A DNA stretch of 7,392 nt from Acidobacteriaceae bacterium. GTDB taxonomy: Bacteria > Acidobacteriota > Terriglobia > Terriglobales > SbA1. The translations under genes were made by a program, and so were the position numbers. The stretch covers positions 1,160 through 8,551 of the forward strand of contig PMHI01000256.1 in the NCBI GenBank assembly GCA_003156615.1. Direction: 5' to 3'. The first letter of the stretch is position 1. The number at the start of each line of letters is the position of its first letter. A model generated the notes under the pieces. That model saw nothing but the letters and a program-made list of their open reading frames with translations. It was not told the origin of the DNA and searched no databases. Shown piece after piece: positions 1 to 4,540 of this stretch.

Positions 1-491
1 TCCGGGTCAACGTCGTACCCGCGGCATTGGCGGAGGATAGCAAGGTAAACGAGAAGATCGGGTACTCAAATAAAGACAAAATAACTAAGATCCCCGAATC
101 TGCGATCCATGCTCTGACAACGCCGCTCTCTCTAACCGGAGCGCCGGATGAGATCGACGCGCAACTAGCGGAGCAATTGAAGGCGTTTGTGGATTCTCAT
201 CTCGCCTTGCAGCAATCGGTAGATCGAGCCCGAAAGGAAATCACCGACGCGGTTAAGGCCATTGAAGAACGGGACAAAAACCGATCGAAGGCAAGAACAG
301 CTACAGCGCTAATGACGGACGAGAAGACCCAATCCGCGCGGGACGATCCGCCATTGCCTTTTACTAGCCACCGCCATGTCCTTGCGGCGCCCAAAAGCAG
401 GTTGCCTCCGCGGTCCGAAGGAGCGTCACCGCAATGGCTTCTAATTCTTCCGCGGTATTCCCATCGCCGATCATACAGTCTTGGCCGTTGA
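1..491 (+). CDS. PRTRC system protein E, 5'-truncated by the window edge
   Basis: The frame is open from base 3 to the TGA at 489-491, and there is no start with a ribosome binding site, so the gene begins outside the window. The TTG at 27 is not a credible start because the frame upstream of it already reads RVNVVPAAL, which fits the family. Central motifs ALTTPLSLTGAPDEID and a helical DSHLALQQ..RARKEI segment match my memory of PRTRC protein E. That protein belongs to the ParB-related, ThiF-related cassette found on plasmids and integrated elements; its biochemical role is unknown. The family normally ends in a charged low-complexity tail closing near an LPLF/LPLW-like end. Here that end seems to be DDPPLPF, around base 362. 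The following 42 residues are unlike the family and overlie an antisense ORF, so a lost stop or a small indel is likely. No other cassette genes are seen downstream. The family call is fairly sure; the C-terminus is not. Confidence 0.72.
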   Translation, partial: RVNVVPAALAEDSKVNEKIGYSNKDKITKIPESAIHALTTPLSLTGAPDEIDAQLAEQLKAFVDSHLALQQSVDRARKEITDAVKAIEERDKNRSKARTATALMTDEKTQSARDDPPLPFTSHRHVLAAPKSRLPPRSEGASPQWLLILPRYSHRRSYSLGR

Positions 492-513
492 TTGCGAGTA
501 GAGTCTGAATCAT
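364..513 (-). CDS. Hypothetical 49-aa protein, antisense to the PRTRC E tail
   Basis: This short minus-strand ORF starts at ATG 513-511 and stops at TAG 366-364. A GGAGG lies 6 bases before the ATG (TCGGAGGCAAACCATG), the best ribosome binding site in the left part of the window. The same frame is open up to a GTG at 633 that also has an AGGA upstream, so an 89-aa form is possible. The peptide begins MIQTLLAINGQ and contains GDGNTAEELEAIAVTLL, which reads like an amphipathic helix. I recognise no family, and there is no signal peptide or membrane segment. It overlaps the C-terminal run-on of the PRTRC E frame, and both cannot easily be ancestral coding sequence. The ribosome binding site favours this ORF over the E tail. 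Confidence 0.42.
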   Translation of the reverse strand: MIQTLLAINGQDCMIGDGNTAEELEAIAVTLLRTAEATCFWAPQGHGGG

Positions 514-635
514 GGTTTGCCTCCGAAGGGCCATTGGGTGGAATTGTACCTCCGCCGCGAGTCGACAAGACCGTTGAGAGATGCTCCTTTCTGAAGCTGT
601 AACGCGGTCTCCCGGTCTTCTAATATCCTTCACTT

Positions 636-641
636 TATAAT
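636..641 (+). promoter_or_regulatory. Perfect -10 box (TATAAT), predicted leaderless start at 648
   Basis: TATAAT at 636-641 ends six bases before the ATG at 648, so transcription initiating 7 bases downstream of the box would begin at the A of the ATG. No Shine-Dalgarno sequence precedes the ATG. The -35 region (near 613-618, CGGTCT) is poor. The call rests on the perfect hexamer and its spacing. Confidence 0.45.
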
Positions 642-647
642 TCCTGC

Positions 648-890
648 ATGCCGGACCGAATTGCGTGCTCGTGCGTGACCTGTCCTAAGTGTGGAGCGTG
701 GATAGTGGTAGGAGGAGCTCAAACCATGGCGGCTCACTGCGAGGACGCCATATTCCGGGCCAGCTGTGCGATGCCGGAATGTGGCAACGCGTTCTCATTC
801 AAACACGAAGACGCTCGCGCGTTTGAGCTTCCGTTGGTATTGTTCGAACGCCGATACTTCTATCGCTCAGAATTACTGACGTCCTCGTAA
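648..890 (+). CDS. Small zinc-ribbon protein, function unknown
   Basis: This 80-aa protein has two cysteine knuckles: C12-P-K-C15-G near the N-terminus, and C40-x4-C45-G about 25 residues later. This is the layout of a zinc ribbon that binds one metal with four cysteines. Two further N-terminal cysteines (C7, C9) and C31 may be free. The C-terminal part (ARAFELPLVLFERRYFYRSEL) is aromatic-rich and looks like a folded strand-helix cap rather than random translation. There is no membrane segment or signal peptide. The ATG at 648 keeps both knuckles and sits directly behind a perfect -10 box. An in-frame ATG at 726 has AGGAGG 10 bases upstream but would remove the first knuckle. I infer nucleic-acid or protein binding from the fold type only and assign no function. 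Confidence 0.6.
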   Translation: MPDRIACSCVTCPKCGAWIVVGGAQTMAAHCEDAIFRASCAMPECGNAFSFKHEDARAFELPLVLFERRYFYRSELLTSS

Positions 891-898
891 CAAACTGC

Positions 899-1084
899 TC
901 ACGAAACCGAAGGACTTACCCGCCGTCCGTGTTTCGCGGTGACTGAACAAACTCCCGCTTGACCGCCGAATGGGGTACGAAAATCCCACCTGGGTTCTCC
1001 CCAGCACCAGACCTCGAACGGTATTTCGTTATTGACGTAGCGAATCCACGGATTCAGGACTAGCTGGTTGCATCTGCGACTCAT
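899..1084 (-). CDS. Doubtful 61-aa tryptophan-rich ORF
   Basis: ATG 1084-1082 opens a frame to a stop at 899 with no competing gene on the other strand. The product has four tryptophans in its first half (NPWIRYVNNEIPFEVWCWG), which is unusual for chance translation. I see no Shine-Dalgarno sequence, no known family, and an upstream stop only eight codons before the ATG. It could be a small real protein, a remnant of a larger gene, or chance. Together with its flanks it fills the 238-base gap between the zinc-ribbon gene and the phosphoesterase; nothing else is seen there. Confidence 0.2.
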   Translation of the reverse strand: MSRRCNQLVLNPWIRYVNNEIPFEVWCWGEPRWDFRTPFGGQAGVCSVTAKHGRRVSPSVS

Positions 1085-1128
1085 CGTGCATTTACCGAGC
1101 CGGTTTCAAGTACGGTAATCAGGTCATC

Positions 1129-1779
1129 TTACACTTCCTGCGGCAGGGAAAGCGCCCGAAGCTTCGCGACGGTCTTTGCCACTGGATACCGAAATGACTT
1201 CAAGTGAAACGAGCCGTCTTCCCACAGGGCGTAGCAAGCGTCCGGCTTGCCGGTCTTCGGTTGGCCAAGGCTGCCAGGATTGACGATCAAGCAGTTGCCT
1301 ATGCGACGCATAAAAGGCGCATGGGTATGGCCAATCAACAGGGCATCCGCGGATACCGCCCGGACTTCGCCGATCCAGTCGGGAGAATCTGCCGGGCAAT
1401 ACCCGTAGAGGGGATCAGATGGTTTTGCGTGGCAGAGATAAAATCGCGTGTTTTGCCGTCGCAACTCCTTGTGAAGAGGCAAGGCTTTCAAGAATTGCTT
1501 CTGGTCTTGATCAAGCACCGAAGCTGTGTAGCGGCGCGTTACATCGGCCATCTTTCTGAAGCGAGGGCTACAATGGGGATCTTCGTCATATCCGATGGAA
1601 TGATCGTGATTTCCCCGTACAAGAATTGAGCCGTTCGCCTTGACAAAATCGACGACGGCCGCCGGCTCGGGACCATAGTTGACCAAGTCTCCCAAGACCC
1701 TTAGTTCGTTGTACGTTTCCGGCAATGCCTCTAAGGCATCAAAGTTGCCGTGCTAGTCGGAGATGATCACGATCTTCAT
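1129..1779 (-). pseudogene. Calcineurin-like metallophosphoesterase interrupted by an amber codon at position 9
   Basis: Read from ATG 1779-1777 the frame gives MKIVIISD, then TAG (1755-1753), then HGNFDALEALPE and continues open to the TAA at 1131-1129, for 216 codons in total. The metallophosphoesterase motifs are all there: D8-x-H10 (x is the stop codon), GDLVNYGP at 30-37, GNHD at 56-59, HAKP at 117-120, GHTH at 150-153 and NPGSLGQP at about 167. These are the YfcE-like dinuclear metal ligands, and the length is normal. Family members usually have I, L, T, V or Y between D and H; a single change from TTG, TAC or TAT would make TAG. Restarting at the TTG at 1725 would lose the D and H ligands and should be inactive. 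The start has only a weak GAAG upstream. It lies downstream of the peroxiredoxin gene but beyond two hairpins, so it may be a separate unit. The cause could be a nonsense mutation, sequencing error, or suppression. Confidence 0.85.
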
Positions 1780-1855
1780 GTGCGTTCTTCAAGAGCCCAG
1801 ATTCAGGACCGCCCGTAACCGCTTGTTGACATTCAGCCGTCGCCACTGGGAAGGA

Positions 1856-1888
1856 GGGGCCTTCGTCTCTGCGAGAGACAACGGCCCC
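1856..1888. other. Strong two-tier hairpin downstream of the peroxiredoxin gene
   Basis: GGGGCC (1856-1861) pairs with GGCCCC (1883-1888). Inside it GTCTCT (1865-1870) pairs with AGAGAC (1874-1879) across a GCG loop, and a 3x3 internal bulge separates the two stems. Outer A-T, G-T and G-C pairs can extend the stem. No T-run follows on either strand, so it is not a textbook intrinsic terminator. It could end the SDR-CMD-peroxiredoxin transcript, protect its 3' end, or be a copy of a dispersed intergenic repeat. Confidence 0.6.
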
Positions 1889-1909
1889 TTCCTGCATGCA
1901 GTTTTGCCA

Positions 1910-1931
1910 TCCGCTGGCCTGAGCCAGCGGA
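1910..1931. other. Perfect 9-bp hairpin with a 4-base loop
   Basis: TCCGCTGGC (1910-1918) and GCCAGCGGA (1923-1931) are exact inverted repeats around CTGA. On the minus strand the stem is followed by ATGGCAAAAC rather than a T-run, so it is terminator-like but not canonical. It lies 48 bases downstream of the peroxiredoxin stop. The palindrome CTGCATGCAG (1892-1901) separates it from the hairpin at 1856-1888. Confidence 0.6.
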
Positions 1932-1978
1932 CAGGCTGATCTGGGGGAAGCGCACCGCCCGCATGCCATGGGAAACTC

Positions 1979-2644
1979 TTACTGAGCGACCGGACGCACA
2001 ATCGCCTCCAGCGCGGCGACGACCGCTTCGGGTTCCGCGCGACCTGTCATATAGTCCACGTCGGCATGCGCGAAGCGAATGATGCCTTTCGTATCGACGA
2101 CATAGGTTGCCGGAACCGGAAGCTCGTACGAATCCTCTCCGTTGCGGAGGGCAACGTCGTTCTTGAAAATGTTCTTCGAAAACTCTTTCAGCTGCGCACC
2201 AAGCTGAAACACGATCCCGAACTGCCGCGCCACCTTGTTGCCAAAGTCGCTTAGCACCGGAAAGGTCAGCTTGTTCTTCTCGGTCGCGACGATCCCGTGG
2301 TCCGGCTTCTCGGGAGAGATCGCGATCAGGGTCGCGCCGAATTCTCGGATCTTCGGCAGCGCTTCCTGCAAGCCATGCAGTTCGATGTTGCAGTACGGAC
2401 ACCATTCGCCACGATAGAAGCTGACCACGACCGGCCCCTTGGCCAGCAGCGTCTTGAGCGAGACCTCCCTGCCATACGCATCCGGCAGCGTAAATCCGGG
2501 TGCAGCCTGTCCGGCCTTCAACGAGCGATCGAGAAAGCCCAACCCCCGGATGCGTTCCACTTCCCCGGAGATGACATTGAACTTCTCGCCCAGCCTCGCC
2601 TGAACTCTTGCCTTCTGCTCTGCCAACGCTTGCTTTATGCTCAT
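1979..2644 (-). CDS. AhpC/TSA-type peroxiredoxin-like protein
   Basis: This 221-aa cytoplasmic protein has a thioredoxin fold. It would reduce peroxides with a reactive cysteine, most likely using a thiol donor. An N-terminal helical segment (about 1-40) precedes the domain: GQAAPGFTLPDAYGREVSL (45-63), strand PVVVSFY, then the active-site stretch RGEWCPYC with C82 and C85. AISPE and the FPVLSD..NKVARQFGI stretch follow, with a PVPATYVVD strand and the closing FAHADVDY. The CxxC pair is closer to thioredoxin or to PrxQ/BCP-like atypical enzymes than to the PxxxTxxC of typical 2-Cys enzymes, so the donor and mechanism are uncertain. ATG 2644-2642 is the natural start, although only a weak GAGA precedes it. 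The gene begins 45 bases after the true (frame-shifted) end of the CMD-family gene and fits as the third gene of the SDR operon. No damage is visible. Confidence 0.9.
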   Translation of the reverse strand: MSIKQALAEQKARVQARLGEKFNVISGEVERIRGLGFLDRSLKAGQAAPGFTLPDAYGREVSLKTLLAKGPVVVSFYRGEWCPYCNIELHGLQEALPKIREFGATLIAISPEKPDHGIVATEKNKLTFPVLSDFGNKVARQFGIVFQLGAQLKEFSKNIFKNDVALRNGEDSYELPVPATYVVDTKGIIRFAHADVDYMTGRAEPEAVVAALEAIVRPVAQ

Positions 2645-2689
2645 CAGAGTTTCTCGTTATAACTTGTATTAGGTTGATTGCTCGCCTTG

Positions 2690-3059
2690 CTATTTCACGG
2701 AACTGATCTCGGCTTTAATTCCCTGGAGAACACGGAAGCCGGAGAACACGGCGGGGAAACCGCAGTAGACTGTCAGGTGTAGCAGCGCCTCGGAGAATTC
2801 CTCAGTTGTTCGCCCCAAAATGCAAGAAGCTCTTCATGTGAGCCTCCACCTGATACCAGTCGCCTTGGGCGACTTGCGACGAAATCGTGATCAAGCTCTT
2901 TTCGCGTGGGGCCAGGCCCTTGCGACTCCACACTTTGTCGAGGACGAAGTCGTCGACAAGCTTTGCGAGTTCAGGCAAATTCGCTTCCATCTGGCCGATG
3001 GTCGCCACTCCCGTCTTGCCGAAAAAGGACCTCAGTGTCTCGGTGCTGCTCTGTCTCAT
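2690..3059 (-). pseudogene. Carboxymuconolactone decarboxylase / AhpD-like protein, frameshifted after codon 83
   Basis: ATG 3059-3057 has a good GGAGG 9 bases upstream and lies 39 bases after the SDR stop. Its frame reads MRQSSTETLRSFFGK...LAPREKSLITISSQVAQGDWYQVEAHMKSFLHFGA and then hits a TGA at 2804-2802 after only 85 codons. Removing one A from GCGAACAACTGAG (about 2805-2811) gives GATTEEFSEALLHLTVYCGF, followed by PAVFSGFRVLQGI and a TAG at 2692-2690. The restored protein is 122 aa, the usual size, and contains the family's LLHLTVYCGFPA core. Family members include gamma-carboxymuconolactone decarboxylases and AhpD-like alkylhydroperoxidases. The redox neighbours suggest the latter kind of role, but no CxxC pair is seen, so peroxidase activity is not implied. 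As read, the product lacks its last third and probably does not fold. Since the downstream frame has stayed open and family-like, the indel is recent or a sequencing error. Confidence 0.85.
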
Positions 3060-3098
3060 CGTATTGCCCCTCCCTGTGCCTTCTAGCGACGGTTGAAA

Positions 3099-3842
3099 CT
3101 ACACCGCCGAGATGCCGCCGTCGACACGCAGCTCTGTTCCGGTCGTAAATTTCGACTCGTCCGAGGCGTAATACAGGGCGGCCGTGGCGATTTCTTCCGG
3201 TTCTCCCGGCCGGCCGAGGGGCCCATTGGCCACCATCTGCCCGAAGCCCGCGATCTGTTCCGGACTTAAGCCCATTTTGCCGGCAATAGGTGTGTTGATT
3301 GGGCCAGGAGTGATCGTATTGACACGGATGCGCCGTGAAGCCAGTTCCGCGGCTAAGGTGAGCCCGAAAGAGCGGAGAGCCGCTTTCGTAGCGCTGTAGA
3401 CGCTCAGTCCCGGCATACCCTGAACCGCTCCCATGGATGAGGTGAGAATGATCGACCCTCCATCCAATATCACCGGAACTGCAAACTTGAGTAGGAAGTA
3501 GGGCCCTCGTACGTTTACACGGAAAAGCTCATCGAACTGAGCTTCGTCAACGGCAGGGAGCGGAGCAACTCTGGCGATCCCGGCGTTGACGAAAAGGATG
3601 TTGAGGCGGCCATACTTTTCCTTTATGTGATCAACCAGTGCTTTGGCGGCCTTGGGGTCACCAGCATCCGAGGCGATGGGCTCGACGTAGGGCATTGCCT
3701 TGTGCGCAGCTTCAACGCTGGCTTTGCTTGAGCCTGTCACAATGACGGTCGCTCCCTCTTCATGGAAGCGTTTGGCGGTGGCGGCTCCCATGCCGCTCGT
3801 TCCACCTGTAATCAGCGCAATTTTGTCCTTCAGAGCGTTCAT
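3099..3842 (-). CDS. Short-chain dehydrogenase/reductase (SDR)
   Basis: This is a 247-aa classical SDR with a Rossmann fold and NAD(P) cofactor. The glycine motif TGGTSGMG is at 12-19. The NAG motif is at 86-88, and the structural Asn of the tetrad is N110 in FRVNVRGPY. The catalytic Ser is in TSS (about S136), and YSATK gives Y149 and K153. The PGPINTP motif is at about 179-185, and the C-terminus is the usual TGTELRVDGG. All catalytic residues are present. The region after strand beta-2 has TGSSK, which weakly suggests NADPH preference. The substrate cannot be read from the sequence. ATG 3842-3840 follows a clear AGGAG 6 bases upstream. It is the first gene of a minus-strand operon with the CMD and peroxiredoxin genes, driven by the promoter at 3881-3909 and probably controlled by the divergent TetR gene. 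Confidence 0.95.
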   Translation of the reverse strand: MNALKDKIALITGGTSGMGAATAKRFHEEGATVIVTGSSKASVEAAHKAMPYVEPIASDAGDPKAAKALVDHIKEKYGRLNILFVNAGIARVAPLPAVDEAQFDELFRVNVRGPYFLLKFAVPVILDGGSIILTSSMGAVQGMPGLSVYSATKAALRSFGLTLAAELASRRIRVNTITPGPINTPIAGKMGLSPEQIAGFGQMVANGPLGRPGEPEEIATAALYYASDESKFTTGTELRVDGGISAV

Positions 3843-3863
3843 GCAGGTCTCCTGTCGATATTC

Positions 3864-3879
3864 TGTATCATGTGCTACA
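3864..3879. promoter_or_regulatory. Candidate TetR operator (imperfect inverted repeat)
   Basis: TGTATCATGTGCTACA is an imperfect palindrome (TGTAnCAnnTGnTACA, 12 of 16 positions symmetric). On the minus strand it begins 2 bases after the SDR -10 box, so it covers the expected transcription start, a classic repressor position. The octamer GCTACAAA at its edge (3874-3881) recurs at 3928-3935 next to the regulator's own promoter. Binding by the adjacent TetR protein is inferred. Confidence 0.4.
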
Positions 3880-3880
3880 A

Positions 3881-3909
3881 AATCTATTACAGCCCTTCCT
3901 CCATGTCAA
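3881..3909 (-). promoter_or_regulatory. Sigma-70-type promoter of the SDR operon
   Basis: On the minus strand TTGACA (3909-3904, perfect -35) is followed after exactly 17 bases by TAGATT (3886-3881, 4 of 6 matches to TATAAT). Transcription would start near 3874, giving a leader of about 30 bases that includes the AGGAG ribosome binding site of the SDR gene. Confidence 0.65.
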
Positions 3910-3935
3910 TAAAAATCTTTAACGATCGCTACAAA

Positions 3936-3946
3936 TATGTTATTGT
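3936..3946 (+). promoter_or_regulatory. Candidate -10 region of the TetR gene
   Basis: TATGTT (3936-3941) and TATTGT (3941-3946) are overlapping -10-like hexamers, with TTTAAC at 3918-3923 spaced 17 bases before the second as a poor -35. Either would start transcription about 0-5 bases before the ATG at 3953. Together with the missing Shine-Dalgarno sequence, this predicts a leaderless or near-leaderless mRNA. Confidence 0.35.
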
Positions 3947-3952
3947 GCGGTC

Positions 3953-4540
3953 ATGGCGCGGACTTTAGAATTCGACTACACGACGGCTCTCGAACGAGGA
4001 ACCCGAGTCTTCTGGAAGAGCGGCTACGCCAGCACGTCCCTGCGCGACCTGCTCAAGAAGATGCGGATAGGCGAAGGCTCCTTCTACAACACGCTCAAGA
4101 GCAAGAAGAATGCCTACCTCGAGTGTTTGAAGCACTACAACGCGACCGTGAACCGCCATCGCGGAGAGGCTTTCTTCTCAGCACCTACCGCTGCGTTGGG
4201 GGTGCGGGCGCTGTTCAAGACGGTACTCGACTGTCTGGACGACCCTCACACCCCCTCGCGACTTTGCCTGATGGCAGGCAGCGTCGATGGCGAGGTATTG
4301 GCTGAACCCGTTCTGCGCAAGTACGTGCAGGAGCAGATGACTATGTTGGCCGAACGAATGGCCGGACGCCTGAGCGCAGACAAAGAAGCGGGGCTCCTCC
4401 CGGCGGAGTTTGACCCCCAACTGGTTGTGCCCGTCATCGTCACCTACTTGCAGGGCCTGTGGCGAATGGCCTTGGTGTCCTACGACCGGACTCAGTTCGA
4501 ACGACAGATCGATCTATTCCTGACCAGCCTTGGACTTTGA
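3953..4540 (+). CDS. TetR/AcrR-family transcriptional regulator
   Basis: This 195-aa protein has an N-terminal TetR DNA-binding domain: helix FDYTTALERGTRVFWKSGY (7-25), then the helix-turn-helix TSLRDLLKKMRIGEGSFYNT (28-47), followed by KSKKNAYLECL. The C-terminal two thirds form the usual all-helical ligand-binding and dimer region, including VVPVIVTYLQGLWRMAL. TetR proteins are dimeric repressors released by small ligands. The N-terminal style (FWKSGY, GEGSFYN, KKNAYLECLKHY) resembles NemR-type regulators of electrophile responses, from memory. The ligand cannot be read. It is divergent from the SDR operon across 110 bases that carry an inverted repeat, so it most likely represses that operon and itself. 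ATG 3953 is the only start that keeps the first helix; no ribosome binding site precedes it. It is intact. Confidence 0.93.
   Translation: MARTLEFDYTTALERGTRVFWKSGYASTSLRDLLKKMRIGEGSFYNTLKSKKNAYLECLKHYNATVNRHRGEAFFSAPTAALGVRALFKTVLDCLDDPHTPSRLCLMAGSVDGEVLAEPVLRKYVQEQMTMLAERMAGRLSADKEAGLLPAEFDPQLVVPVIVTYLQGLWRMALVSYDRTQFERQIDLFLTSLGL

Noticed and set aside
27..29. TTG as the start of the PRTRC E gene
   Set aside because: The frame is open and family-like upstream of it to the window edge.
1204..1629. 141-aa plus-strand ORF
   Set aside because: Antisense to the metallophosphoesterase, whose motifs are unmistakable in the other strand.
1780..2001. Minus-strand ORFs (70-76 aa) in the peroxiredoxin-phosphoesterase gap
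   Set aside because: They run through the hairpins, have no ribosome binding site or family, and are explained by intergenic GC-rich sequence.
1833..2405. 190-aa minus-strand ORF
   Set aside because: It lies in another frame over the peroxiredoxin gene and is Arg-rich, typical of shadow translation of GC-rich coding DNA.
2297..2662. 121-aa plus-strand ORF
   Set aside because: Antisense shadow of the peroxiredoxin gene; no family features.
2802..2813. Programmed ribosomal frameshifting in the CMD-family gene
   Set aside because: There is no slippery heptamer or obvious stimulatory structure at the site; an indel is simpler.
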